Assembly (NCBI RefSeq): GCF_006442205.1
Contig: NZ_VFVR01000003.1
Coordinates: 62,001 to 126,000 of the forward strand
From: Mesorhizobium sp. B2-3-12
Lineage (GTDB): Bacteria > Pseudomonadota > Alphaproteobacteria > Rhizobiales > Rhizobiaceae
DNA length: 64,000 nucleotides
Direction of reading: 5' to 3'
The notes below the pieces were generated by a model, which worked only from the letters and a program-made list of their open reading frames with translations, was not told the origin of the DNA and ran no database searches. Below are positions 54,688-63,329 of this stretch, piece by piece (positions within the stretch are counted from its first letter, which is position 1; every line of letters starts with the position of its first letter). The position numbers and the translations under genes were made by a program.

Positions 54688-56217
54688 ATGGCGTTGGCGG
54701 CGAAACTACAGCTCCGACAGTCGCAGTCGCTGGTGATGACGCCGCAGCTGATGCAGTCGATTCGACTGCTGCAATTCACCCATACGGAACTCGAGCACTT
54801 CATCGACGAGGAGATCGAGCGCAATCCCCTCCTGGAGCGTGCCGAGCCGCAGGACGATGCCGCGAGCGATCAGGCGCAGAAGCCCGAGGCGCAGCCACAA
54901 GCGGCCGCCGATGGCGGCGACTGGTTCGAGAGCGAGGCTGGATGGAGTGCCGAGGCAATCTCGGAAAAGCTCGACACATCGCTGGAAAATCTGTTTCCCG
55001 ACGATCCAGGCACCAGCGAGCGGCTCGGGCCCGACCTGACGGCGCAATGGAAATCGGCTTCGGGCAATGGCGGCGGCTCCTCGTCCGAGGGGCTCGACGC
55101 CGGCGACATGGCGGCGAGCGCCATTACGCTGCGCGACCATGTCGGCGAGCAGGTCGCGCTCGCCTTCACCAATCCTGCCGCGCGACTGATCGCCGGGGAA
55201 CTCGCCGATGGCCTCGACGAAACCGGCTACATGCGCGCGGATACTGCGGAGATAGCCGCGCGCCTGGGCACCGACGCCGCCGCCGTGGGCAAGGTGCTGG
55301 CGGTGTGCCAGACGTTCGAGCCGTCCGGCCTGTTCGCCCGCGACCTTGCCGAATGTCTTTCGCTGCAGCTTGCCGTGCGCGACCGTCTCGATCCGGCGAT
55401 GAAGGCGCTGGTCGCCAATCTGGAGCTGCTGGCGCGGCGCGATTTCCAGGCGCTGAAGCGGCTCTGCGGTGTCGACGAGGAGGATCTGCTCGACATGCTG
55501 GCCGAAATCCGGGCGCTTGACCCGCGGCCTGGCATGGCGTTCTCGGGCGGTGCCAGCGACGCCATTGTCGCCGATGTCGAGGTTCGCGCGGCCAATGACG
55601 GCAGCTGGACCGTCGAACTCAATGCCGAAACGCTGCCGCGCGTGCTGGTCGACCATATCTATTTCGCCCAGGTGTCGCCGCAGGCGAAGAACCAGGCTGA
55701 AAAGGACTTCCTGGCCGAGTGCCTGCAGAACGCCAACTGGCTGACGCGCAGCCTCGACCAGCGGGCAAAGACGATCCTCAAAGTGGCCTCGGAAATCGTG
55801 CGCCAGCAGGACGCCTTCCTTGTCCATGGCGTACGCCAGCTGAAGCCGCTCAACCTGCGCACCGTGGCCGACGCCATCGGCATGCACGAATCGACCGTCA
55901 GCCGGGTCACCGCGAACAAATACATGCTCACCCCGCGCGGCGTGTTCGAACTGCGCTATTTCTTCACCGCCTCGATCGCGGCCTCGGGGGGCGGCGATGC
56001 GCATTCCTCCGAAGCGGTGCGCGACCGTATCAAGCAGATGATCGACGAGGAGAAGCCGGTCGACGTGCTGTCGGACGACGCCATCGTCGACATGCTGAAG
56101 GAAAGCGGCGTCGATATCGCCCGGCGCACGGTCGCCAAATACCGGGAAGGCATGAATATTCCCTCGTCGGTACAGCGCCGGCGCGAGAAACGGGCACTCG
56201 CCAGCGCCGGCCGCTAG
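54688..56217 (+). CDS. rpoN: RNA polymerase sigma-54 factor
   Basis: A 509-residue sigma-54. Region I (1-50, Gln/Leu-rich: LQLRQSQSLVMTPQLMQSIRLLQ) is followed by an acidic region II and the core-binding domain. The DNA-binding C-terminus has the HTH (LRTVADAIGMHESTVSRVT) and the RpoN box ARRTVAKYRE at 478-487. It directs transcription of nitrogen-related genes with enhancer-binding proteins. Neighbours lptB, hpf and ptsN match the order usual in proteobacteria. Confidence 0.96.
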   Translation: MALAAKLQLRQSQSLVMTPQLMQSIRLLQFTHTELEHFIDEEIERNPLLERAEPQDDAASDQAQKPEAQPQAAADGGDWFESEAGWSAEAISEKLDTSLENLFPDDPGTSERLGPDLTAQWKSASGNGGGSSSEGLDAGDMAASAITLRDHVGEQVALAFTNPAARLIAGELADGLDETGYMRADTAEIAARLGTDAAAVGKVLAVCQTFEPSGLFARDLAECLSLQLAVRDRLDPAMKALVANLELLARRDFQALKRLCGVDEEDLLDMLAEIRALDPRPGMAFSGGASDAIVADVEVRAANDGSWTVELNAETLPRVLVDHIYFAQVSPQAKNQAEKDFLAECLQNANWLTRSLDQRAKTILKVASEIVRQQDAFLVHGVRQLKPLNLRTVADAIGMHESTVSRVTANKYMLTPRGVFELRYFFTASIAASGGGDAHSSEAVRDRIKQMIDEEKPVDVLSDDAIVDMLKESGVDIARRTVAKYREGMNIPSSVQRRREKRALASAGR

Positions 56218-56550
56218 CAATTCAATTGCGCCAAGACAAAGAGATGGAGCGGTTCTGCGTTTCCGTGAAACGATGGACAGCTCGATACGCTTGCGATTTC
56301 CACAGCTTTCGAGTTTCATTGACAAGCTGCGGTGAAGTGGCTAGAAGCCCGCCCGCATGAGACGGGCTGTTGCCCGCTAGCGGATGGTCCGTCACGACAA
56401 TGGCCTCGGGACGGTCAAGAAGGCGGCTTGTGATCAACCGGAAAGTTCGGATTTAAATCGGCGCGAGTGACGCCGCAAAGCTTGTGCGCACGGATCACGA
56501 GTATAAACTCGGGCCAGTTTGAAGCCTGAGCAAGGAAGGTCAGTTTTCAG
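56218..56550. other. 333-bp gap between rpoN and hpf
   Basis: No gene was found. It contains a promoter candidate at 56319-56347 and a short stem AGCCCG/CGGGCT just after it; the region up to hpf forms no U-tailed terminator. Confidence 0.5.
56319..56347 (+). promoter_or_regulatory. Probable hpf promoter
   Basis: TTGACA, 17-bp spacer, TAGAAG, about 200 bp before hpf; a good sigma-70-type match implying a long leader. Confidence 0.5.
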
Positions 56551-57135
56551 ATGAATCTGCGCATATCGGGAAAGCACATGGATATCGGCGATGCGTTCCG
56601 CACACGCATCAACGATCGTGTCGGTGAAGCGATCGGCAAATATTTCGATCGGGGCTTCGCGGGGCATGTCACCGTCATCAAATCGGGCTCGCGCTATCAG
56701 GCGGACTGCATGATCCGGCTGGATTCCGGCGCCTCGCTGCAGGCCACCGGCGATGCCCAGGATCCGACGCTCGCCTTCGAGGCCGCGGCCGATCGGCTGG
56801 AGACCCGGCTTCGGCGCTACAAGCGCCGTCTGAAATCGCACAATTCCGGCAATGGCAATGGCGAGTTGACCGACATCGCCTATACGGTGATGGCGCCGCT
56901 TGCCGATGACGACGAGGAAATCCCGGAGGATTTCGCGCCCGCCATCGTCGCCGAATCGACCATGACGCTGAAGACCATGTCGGTGGCCTCGGCCGTCATC
57001 GAGCTCGACACCAAGGACAGCCCGGTGTTCGTTTTCCGCAATGCCGGAACCGACCATCTCAACATCGTCTATCGCCGGCCCGACGGAAATATCGGCTGGA
57101 TCGACCCGTCCACGACCAAAGTCGCACAGGGATAA
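56551..57135 (+). CDS. hpf: Ribosome hibernation-promoting factor (long form)
   Basis: A 194-residue long-type HPF. The N-terminal YfiA/HPF domain (1-95: MNLRISGKHMDIGDAFRTRI) is followed by an acidic linker and a C-terminal dimerisation domain (PVFVFRNAGTDHLNIVYRRPDGNIGWIDP). It dimerises ribosomes in stationary phase. The long form alone makes 100S particles. It precedes ptsN by 57 bp. Confidence 0.93.
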   Translation: MNLRISGKHMDIGDAFRTRINDRVGEAIGKYFDRGFAGHVTVIKSGSRYQADCMIRLDSGASLQATGDAQDPTLAFEAAADRLETRLRRYKRRLKSHNSGNGNGELTDIAYTVMAPLADDDEEIPEDFAPAIVAESTMTLKTMSVASAVIELDTKDSPVFVFRNAGTDHLNIVYRRPDGNIGWIDPSTTKVAQG

Positions 57136-57192
57136 AAGCCAGCCGCACGAGGGGTGGGGACTGGCGCGGCAGGCGAACAAGGATTTTCAAGC

Positions 57193-57657
57193 ATGGATCT
57201 GAGCGATCTTATCAGCGTCCCGGCGATTTTGCCGGCGTTGAAGGCGAACTCGAAGAAGCAGCTTCTGCAATTGCTCTCCGAAAGGGCCGCGGCGATTTCA
57301 GGCATTCCGGAGCGGGAAGTGTTCGACACCATCCTGCAGCGCGAGCGCCTGGGCTCGACCGGCGTCGGCAATGGCATCGCCATCCCGCATGGCAAGCTTG
57401 CCGGCGTGAAGCGCATCGCCGGCGTTTTCGCGCGGCTGGAAACGCCGGTCGATTTCGAATCGCTGGATGACCAGCCGGTCGATCTGGTGTTCCTGCTGCT
57501 GGCGCCGGAAGGCGCGGGTGCCGATCACCTCAAGGCGCTGTCGCGCATCGCGCGCGTGCTGCGCGACGCCGACACGGTGGCTAAGATCAGGGGAACGCGT
57601 GATGCCACGGCGATCCACGCGCTGTTGTCGGACACGCAGGCCTCGCACGCGGCCTAA
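57193..57657 (+). CDS. ptsN: Nitrogen-regulatory PTS protein EIIA-Ntr
   Basis: A 154-residue EIIA domain, phosphorylated on His66 (GNGIAIPHGKL) by the nitrogen-type PTS; regulates potassium and carbon/nitrogen balance. AAGGA lies upstream of the ATG at 57193; an in-frame ATG at 57154 is less supported. It is followed by a terminator. Confidence 0.93.
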   Translation: MDLSDLISVPAILPALKANSKKQLLQLLSERAAAISGIPEREVFDTILQRERLGSTGVGNGIAIPHGKLAGVKRIAGVFARLETPVDFESLDDQPVDLVFLLLAPEGAGADHLKALSRIARVLRDADTVAKIRGTRDATAIHALLSDTQASHAA

Positions 57658-57683
57658 AGCATCTGATTTAAGATATCAGCCCA

Positions 57684-57712
57684 AGGGCCGCCGTGAGCGG
57701 CCCTTTCGTTTC
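57684..57712 (+). terminator. Terminator after ptsN
   Basis: A perfect 8-bp stem (AGGGCCGC/GCGGCCCT) with 5-nt loop is followed by TTCGTTT, 26 bp beyond the ptsN stop. Confidence 0.7.
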
Positions 57713-57721
57713 CACCCCGCC

Positions 57722-57979
57722 TTAATGAATGGCGACGGTGGTCAGGTCGTTTTCCATGGCGCCGGCGAGAGCACGGTCGCGCGCATCGGACAGCAGGATC
57801 GGCTGGCCGTTGGCGGCAAACAGGGCCCACAGTTCCATGCCGGGCGCAATTTCGCCGATGTTGGGGAAGCGGCCGAGCAGTTCGTCGCTCGAGACCTTGC
57901 GCAGATAGGCGACAGAGCCTTCGCCGAGATGGGCGAACTCGCCGCTGGTCATGGTGATGGTTTCGTCAGTTCTGGTCAT
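57722..57979 (-). CDS. DUF1150-family protein
   Basis: An 85-residue protein of the DUF1150 family, common beside Hsp20 genes in rhizobia (EFAHLGEGSVAYLRKV, GMELWALFAANGQPI). GGAGG lies upstream of the ATG at 57979. It follows the Hsp20 gene by 64 bp on the same strand, so it is likely a heat-shock operon member; the function is unknown. Confidence 0.85.
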   Translation of the reverse strand: MTRTDETITMTSGEFAHLGEGSVAYLRKVSSDELLGRFPNIGEIAPGMELWALFAANGQPILLSDARDRALAGAMENDLTTVAIH

Positions 57980-58043
57980 TTCAAGCCTCCTTGGCGCGAG
58001 GACGCCGCTCAAGGCCATCCCGCATGAGAGCCATCGGTGAAGA

Positions 58044-58469
58044 TCAGTCTTTCACCGATATATTTATTTTCCGTACCAGCCGTTCGGACTCCGGCCGATC
58101 GAGGTCGATCGACAAAAGACCGTTCTTCAGTTCCGCCGCGATCACGCGCATGCCGTCGGCCAGCACGAAACAGCGCTGGAACTGGCGTGCGGCAATGCCG
58201 CGATGAAGGAATTCGCGCTCGGTGTCGTCGGTCTGGCGGCCGCGCACGACCAGCTGGTTTTCCTCCGTAGTCACATCGAGATCGCTTTCGGCGAAACCGG
58301 CGACGGCGAGTGTTATACGCAGCCTTTCGGCCTTGCCGTCGGCACCGCTGAGGCGCTCGATGTTGTAGGGAGGGTAGCTGTCGCCGGACTTCGCCAGGCG
58401 CTCCAGCGTCTTTTCCATGGCGTCGAAACCCAGGAGAAGCGGGCTGGAGAAAGGCGTCATTCGGCTCAT
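58044..58469 (-). CDS. Small heat shock protein Hsp20
   Basis: A 141-residue alpha-crystallin-domain chaperone (about 35-130; YNIERL, LAVAGFAESDLDV, ELKNGLLSIDLDRPE) holding unfolded proteins. It is IbpA/HspD-like. AGAGGA lies 10-15 nt before the ATG, within a probable RNA thermometer, and a sigma-32-type promoter lies further upstream. Confidence 0.92.
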   Translation of the reverse strand: MSRMTPFSSPLLLGFDAMEKTLERLAKSGDSYPPYNIERLSGADGKAERLRITLAVAGFAESDLDVTTEENQLVVRGRQTDDTEREFLHRGIAARQFQRCFVLADGMRVIAAELKNGLLSIDLDRPESERLVRKINISVKD

Positions 58470-58477
58470 GTTACACT

Positions 58478-58494
58478 GTCCTCTCAAGAGCGAC
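58478..58494 (-). promoter_or_regulatory. ROSE-like RNA thermometer at the Hsp20 start
   Basis: In the mRNA leader, UCGCU (58493-58489) can pair with AGGA of the ribosome site (58482-58479) with one bulged G, closed by a C-G pair and a UUGA loop; a flanking G-C pair extends it. U(U/C)GCU paired to the Shine-Dalgarno sequence is the ROSE core. Confidence 0.6.
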
Positions 58495-58537
58495 ATAAAC
58501 TGGAAAAACCCAAATGGCATTTTTCCCGATGGTCTTG

Positions 58538-58566
58538 ATATGGTCCGCCCCGCGACCAAGTTCAAG
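58538..58566 (-). promoter_or_regulatory. Sigma-32 (RpoH)-type promoter of Hsp20
   Basis: CTTGAA, 17-bp spacer, CCATAT on the coding strand: an excellent match to the alphaproteobacterial RpoH consensus, giving a leader of about 60 nt. Confidence 0.7.
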
Positions 58567-58598
58567 CCATCGGAAGACCCGCCCAAAAGTCCCGGCCT

Positions 58599-58651
58599 TG
58601 GACTCACAGGAATAACCAAAAAAGGATCAGGTCGTGGACTCACAGGAATAA
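58599..58651. repeat. 17-bp direct repeat upstream of the nucleoside hydrolase
   Basis: TGGACTCACAGGAATAA occurs at 58599-58615 and again at 58635-58651, 36 bp apart, between the Hsp20 and nucleoside hydrolase genes. Confidence 0.85.
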
Positions 58652-58760
58652 TCGACATGGCGCTTGAAACGGCGCTCGGATGCAAGGAGAAGCGCCAAGG
58701 TCGCCCTCCAGGCGTGCGACCGGCCCGGTGATCTCGCGGCCAGCCAAACAAGGAATTGAA

Positions 58761-59702
58761 ATGCCCCAATCCCGAAAGATCATCATCGACACGGATCCCG
58801 GCCAGGATGACGCCGTCGCCATTCTGCTGGCGCTCGGCAGTAGCGAACTGGACATCGTCGGCATTACCGCCGTTGCCGGCAACGTGCCGCTGAAACTGAC
58901 CGAAAAGAACGCCCGCAAGATCTGCGAACTGGCCGGCCGGCCGGCCGTCAAGGTCTATGCCGGCGCCATCCGTCCGTTGGCGCGCGAACTGGTCACCGCC
59001 GAGGAAGTGCATGGCAAGACCGGCCTCAACGGGCCGGAATTGCCGGAGCCGACGATGAAGCTTCAGGACCAGTATGCGGTAGACTTCATCGTCGAGACGC
59101 TGATGCGAGAAGAGAGCGGCACGATTACGCTGTGCCCGCTCGGGCCGCTGACAAACATCGCGCTGGCGCTGATCCGCGAGCCGCGCATCGCCCCGCGCAT
59201 CAAGGAAATCGTGCTGATGGGCGGCGGTTTCTTCGAAGGCGGCAACGTCACGCCGGCCGCCGAATTCAATATCTATGTCGACCCACAGGCCGCCGACCTG
59301 GTGTTCAGATCCGGTATCCCGATCGTGATGATGCCGCTCGACGTCACCCACAAGGCGCTGACCACCACCAAGCGCATACAGGCTTTTCGCGCGCTGGGCA
59401 CCAAGGTCGGCACCGCGACCGCCGAGATGCTGGAATTCTTCGAACGCTACGACGAGGGCAAATACGGCACAGACGGCGGGCCGCTGCACGACCCCTGCGT
59501 CATCGCCTATCTCTTGAAGCCGGAGCTGTTCAAGGGGCGCCACTGCAACGTCAGCGTGGAGACCGCCTCGGAACTGACCATGGGCATGACCGTGGTCGAC
59601 TGGTGGGGCGTCACCAAGCGGGAAAAGAACGCCATGGTGATGCGCGACATCGACCATGATGGGTTTTTCGCGCTGCTGGTGGAGAGATTGGGGCGGCTTT
59701 AG
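58761..59702 (+). CDS. Inosine-uridine preferring nucleoside hydrolase
   Basis: A 313-residue nucleoside N-ribohydrolase releasing ribose and base. The Ca-binding signature DTDPGQDDA is near the N-terminus, with further conserved VGITAVAGNVPL, LCPLGPLTNIALAL, LMGGGF and GPLHDPCVIAYLL. AAGGAA precedes the ATG at 58761. It connects with the ribokinase at 62338, which could use the released ribose. Confidence 0.93.
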   Translation: MPQSRKIIIDTDPGQDDAVAILLALGSSELDIVGITAVAGNVPLKLTEKNARKICELAGRPAVKVYAGAIRPLARELVTAEEVHGKTGLNGPELPEPTMKLQDQYAVDFIVETLMREESGTITLCPLGPLTNIALALIREPRIAPRIKEIVLMGGGFFEGGNVTPAAEFNIYVDPQAADLVFRSGIPIVMMPLDVTHKALTTTKRIQAFRALGTKVGTATAEMLEFFERYDEGKYGTDGGPLHDPCVIAYLLKPELFKGRHCNVSVETASELTMGMTVVDWWGVTKREKNAMVMRDIDHDGFFALLVERLGRL

Positions 59703-59773
59703 AGCCCCATTCTCGGCGATTGAGTAGTCTGACCTGGTAGTTCATGGCGTGTCGGCACACGACGAACCGCCCC

Positions 59774-60097
59774 TCAATCGGCAAACCGGTAGAAGACGGA
59801 GCCATTGTCGCGGGTGACGCGCTCAATTTTGACACGGGAGCCAATCAGGCGGGGTCGATCGTCGTCAACGAAAACCAGAGCATTGTTCTCTAGGAACAAT
59901 CCATATTGAGACGTGCTGGTCCTGTGCCAGTAAACGCCCTCGATCGTAGCGTCGATCGGGTCAATTGATCGAATCGGCGCTGCGTCATTCTCCCACTGAC
60001 TCTGGGCCAATATGAACATTATCGCAAAAAAACCGGCGAAGAAGACCACGCTAGGCGCGTTCCTCTTCAAACCCTCATAAGTCGACGGTGGATGCAT
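59774..60097 (-). CDS. Small membrane-anchored protein
   Basis: A 107-residue protein with one membrane helix (about 16-34, PSVVFFAGFFAIMFILA) and a soluble tail of charged and aromatic residues. Base composition seems less GC-rich than the neighbours, a possible sign of acquisition. Family not recognised. The 5' flank joins a second exporter gene, on the same strand, 92 bp away. Confidence 0.6.
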   Translation of the reverse strand: MHPPSTYEGLKRNAPSVVFFAGFFAIMFILAQSQWENDAAPIRSIDPIDATIEGVYWHRTSTSQYGLFLENNALVFVDDDRPRLIGSRVKIERVTRDNGSVFYRFAD

Positions 60098-60189
60098 GAA
60101 TCCTCAATGTCGATTCATGTGGTAGCTGGAAAGTAGACTTTCAATCAGCCGGCGACGCAGCTTTAACGCGGCGCCGGCCTCGGCTGCCG

Positions 60190-60804
60190 TCACTTCGACT
60201 TTGAAAACGCCAGCCACAGGCCGCCGCCGATCATGAAGCTGCCGCTGATCCTGGACAGTAGCTTGATGCGGCTGGCCGACAGCATGCGGCCGGCGCGGCC
60301 GGCGGCCAGTGCATAGGTCGAGTCCGACATGGCGGCGAAGATCATGGCGGTGAGGCCCATGATGACGATCTGCAGCGGATAGTTGCCGGCGGGAGAGATG
60401 AACTGCGGGAAAAAGGCGCCGAAGAAGATCAGCGTTTTTGGATTGCTCAGCGCCACGGCCAAGCCCTGCAGGAAGAAGCCGCCACGCGGCTTCCTGGCGG
60501 TGCCGTCGGCGTTCAGCGTGCCCTTGGCGCGGAACATCTGAACGCCCATCCAGATCAGGTAGGCGGCGCCGATCAGCCGCACCCATTCGAACCAATGTCC
60601 CATGCCCGAGATCAGCGTGTTGAGGCCGATGCCGACGATGGCGATCATGACGGCAAGGCCGGCTTGCGTGCCGGCGACATTGGCGAGACCGGCGCGGGAA
60701 CCGTGGCGGATGCTGTTGGCGATGATCAAGGTGACCGTCGGCCCCGGCACCAGGATGATGACGATGCAGGCAAGAACATAGGCGGCGTAGAGTTCCAGCG
60801 ACAT
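60190..60804 (-). CDS. LysE/RhtB-family exporter
   Basis: A 204-residue inner-membrane exporter with six hydrophobic segments and the family pattern VPGPTVTLIIANSIRHG and ALSNPKTLIFFGAFFPQF. Exported compound unknown. It is only distantly similar to the LysE protein at 12152-12781. The ATG at 60804 begins the first helix. Confidence 0.88.
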   Translation of the reverse strand: MSLELYAAYVLACIVIILVPGPTVTLIIANSIRHGSRAGLANVAGTQAGLAVMIAIVGIGLNTLISGMGHWFEWVRLIGAAYLIWMGVQMFRAKGTLNADGTARKPRGGFFLQGLAVALSNPKTLIFFGAFFPQFISPAGNYPLQIVIMGLTAMIFAAMSDSTYALAAGRAGRMLSASRIKLLSRISGSFMIGGGLWLAFSKSK

Positions 60805-60895
60805 GATTTTCCCTCGCAATGCCGCGTCGCGGCCTGTCAGGCGACAATCAATGCATGACGGCGAGGACGACGCAAGCTGGCGCGACGCGCTGGGT

Positions 60896-62338
60896 TCAAG
60901 CCCCTGCCGGCCAGGGCAGCGTCGCCTCATAGGCGGCCGCGGCCTGCAACACGGCGAGGTCGCCGCGGGGGCGGCCGATGAGCTGCATGCCCATCGGCCG
61001 GCCGCTGTCGTCGAAGCCGACCGGGACGTTGACCGCCGGACAACCGCCCAAGGTGGCGAAGGCCGAAACCTGCATCCAGCGATGATAGCTATCCATTCCC
61101 CGCCCGGCGACCTCGCGCGGCCAATGGGTGCCGACATCGAAGGGGAAGACCTGCGCGGTCGGCAGCGCGATGAGGTCGAAGCGTTCGAAGATCGATAATA
61201 GCGTCCGGTGCCAGGAGGTGCGCACGACCGAGGCCGCGCGGATTTGCGGCGCCGTTATCCGCATGGCGTTTTCCACTTCCCAGATGGCTTCCGGCTTCAG
61301 CAGGCCACGCCTGGCCGGATCGTCATAGTGCACTTTCAGCGCGCAGCCGCTGCTGGCCTGGCGCAAGGTCACGAAGGCCTGCCAGAGCGCTTCGAAATCG
61401 AAGTCCGGCAGCAAGGGCTCGGTCACGAAGGATGCATCCGCGAACCGTGCGAGCGCCGCCTCGCACAGGTCGAGGATGCCGGGCTCGACCGGCAGATGGC
61501 CGCCGAGATCGCCAAGCCAGGCGACGCGGCCGCCAGTCGCCGCCGTCGCGAGCCCGTCAAGGAAGGATCCCGGCTTCTCATAGGAGAGAGGCGCTTGCGG
61601 ATGGTACCCGGCCTGCACGTCGAGCAACAGCGCCATGTCACGGACATTGCGGCCCATCGGCCCTTCGACGCCCATCTGCGCGTGGAAGACCTCGACGTCG
61701 GGACCGCCGGGCACCAGCCCCTGCGAGGGCCGAAAGCCGTAGACATTGTTCCAGGCCGCCGGGTTACGCAGCGAGCCGCCGAAATCGCTGCCATCGGCGA
61801 CGGGCAGCATGTCCAGCGCCAGCGCCACCGCCGCCCCGCCGCTCGAGCCGCCAGCGGTGAGCGCCGGATCGAAAGCGTTCAGCGTCGGCCCGAAAACGGT
61901 GTTGTAGGTGTTGGAGCCAAGCCCGAATTCGGGAACATTGGTCTTGCCGATGATGATGGCGCCGGCGTCGCGGATGCGTTGGACGAAGAAATCGTCTTCT
62001 TGCGGGATGAAATCGGCGAAGATGGGCGAGCCGAACGAGGTTCTGAGGCCCGTTGTGGAGGCAAGGTCCTTGATGGCGATGGGAAGGCCGAAGAGGGCGC
62101 CGGCTCCTTCCGTGCGCCCGGCATCGGCGGCGTCGGCCTCGCGCAGCATGTCGTCGCGGTCGCGCAGCGAGACGATGGCGTTGACCAGCGGGTTGACCGC
62201 ATCGATGCGATCGAGGAACGCCGTCACCACCTCGCGCACGGAGAGCTTTTTTCGGCGGATCGCGCCGGCGAGTTCTACAGCCGACAGGCGGCAGATATCG
62301 CTGGCCGCGGGCACGGCATGCTTCGTGCGGGGGCGCAT
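60896..62338 (-). CDS. Amidase (amidase signature family)
   Basis: A 480-residue amidase with the Ser-cis-Ser-Lys triad intact: Lys90 in IKDL, Ser165 in GGSSGG and nucleophile Ser189 in FGGSLR, 24 residues apart as in the family. It hydrolyses an amide, the substrate being unknown. The ATG at 62338 overlaps the ribokinase stop (TGATG), so both are cotranslated. Confidence 0.92.
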   Translation of the reverse strand: MRPRTKHAVPAASDICRLSAVELAGAIRRKKLSVREVVTAFLDRIDAVNPLVNAIVSLRDRDDMLREADAADAGRTEGAGALFGLPIAIKDLASTTGLRTSFGSPIFADFIPQEDDFFVQRIRDAGAIIIGKTNVPEFGLGSNTYNTVFGPTLNAFDPALTAGGSSGGAAVALALDMLPVADGSDFGGSLRNPAAWNNVYGFRPSQGLVPGGPDVEVFHAQMGVEGPMGRNVRDMALLLDVQAGYHPQAPLSYEKPGSFLDGLATAATGGRVAWLGDLGGHLPVEPGILDLCEAALARFADASFVTEPLLPDFDFEALWQAFVTLRQASSGCALKVHYDDPARRGLLKPEAIWEVENAMRITAPQIRAASVVRTSWHRTLLSIFERFDLIALPTAQVFPFDVGTHWPREVAGRGMDSYHRWMQVSAFATLGGCPAVNVPVGFDDSGRPMGMQLIGRPRGDLAVLQAAAAYEATLPWPAGA

Positions 62339-63243
62339 CAACCGGCCTCTTGCAAGGCCTGGTCGACGTCTTTCGCCAGCGGGATCGCCGGCTGGGCGCC
62401 GGGCTTGAGGCAAGCGAGCGAGCCGGCGGCGCCGGCACGCGCAAGTGCCTGTTCGAGCGCGAGGCCCGCCGAGAGGCCGGCGGCGAAATAGCCGCAGAAA
62501 GTGTCGCCGGCGCCGACCGTGTCGACCGGCGTGATCTTCAACGCGGGAACAGTCAGGAAATCGCTCGGCGTCGCCGCCATCACGCCTTCGCCGCCAAGCG
62601 TGACGACGATGGTGCGTCCGGTTTTCCCCGCAAAATCGCGCATGCGCGCCGCCCGGTCGCGGCCGCTAAGCGCCAGGGCCTCGCCATAGAGGTCGAACTC
62701 GGTTTCGTTGGCGACGACGTAATCAGCCTTGCCGAGGAAGCCGGACGCTTCGGCGTGGAACGGGGCCGTGTTGAGCACGGTGACCGCCCCGGCCGGCCTT
62801 GCCTGGTCGAGGGCCGCATCGACCGTGGCGAGCGGAATTTCATGCTGCAGCAGCACGACGTCGCCCTTCTTCAGAAAAGCCTTGGAGAGGTCGCCGGGCA
62901 CTACGGAAGCGTTGGCGCCGGGCACCACGGCGATGATGTTTTCGCCGTCATCGCCGACCATGATCAGGGCCGTGCCTGTCGAGGCGAAGGTTTCTCCCAC
63001 GCCCGACAGGTCGACCTTGGCCTCGCGCAGCAACGCCAGGGCTTCGGATGCGAAATTGTCCTTGCCGACGGCGCCGACCATGCGCACCGGAGCGCCGGCA
63101 CGCGCGGCGGCCAGCGCCTGGTTGGCCCCCTTGCCGCCAGGCGCCGTCGAGAAACCAGAGCCGCTCACCGTTTCACCGGGGCTCGGCAAGCGCTCAACTT
63201 TGGCGATGAGGTCTAGGTTGATCGAGCCGACTACGATAATCAA
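62338..63243 (-). CDS. rbsK: Ribokinase (PfkB family)
   Basis: A 301-residue sugar kinase: VVGSINLDLI, GGKGANQALAAARAGA (substrate site), GDTFCGYFAAGL with catalytic Asp in the GAGD motif. It phosphorylates ribose or another sugar or nucleoside. The start is a TTG at 63243, preceded by a strong GGAGG; the longer open frame to 63303 has no such site. It is coupled to the amidase downstream. Confidence 0.88.
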   Translation of the reverse strand: MIIVVGSINLDLIAKVERLPSPGETVSGSGFSTAPGGKGANQALAAARAGAPVRMVGAVGKDNFASEALALLREAKVDLSGVGETFASTGTALIMVGDDGENIIAVVPGANASVVPGDLSKAFLKKGDVVLLQHEIPLATVDAALDQARPAGAVTVLNTAPFHAEASGFLGKADYVVANETEFDLYGEALALSGRDRAARMRDFAGKTGRTIVVTLGGEGVMAATPSDFLTVPALKITPVDTVGAGDTFCGYFAAGLSAGLALEQALARAGAAGSLACLKPGAQPAIPLAKDVDQALQEAG

Positions 63244-63329
63244 GAAATGCCTCCTGCTGAATGCACGGAAGCTATCCTGCCAAGCGGTTCGATGCCAGAC
63301 CACTCGAATGGTCCAGCACGATTACCGCC

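Noticed and set aside
56218..56232. GCAATTCAATTGC palindrome after rpoN as a terminator
   Set aside because: Short AT-containing stem with no following T-run.
61208..62491. A 427-codon plus-strand frame opposite the amidase
   Set aside because: Antisense to a catalytic-triad-bearing amidase; composition typical of a shadow frame.
63243..63303. Longer N-terminus of the ribokinase
   Set aside because: The extra 20 residues are not family-like, while a strong GGAGG site stands directly before the TTG at 63243.
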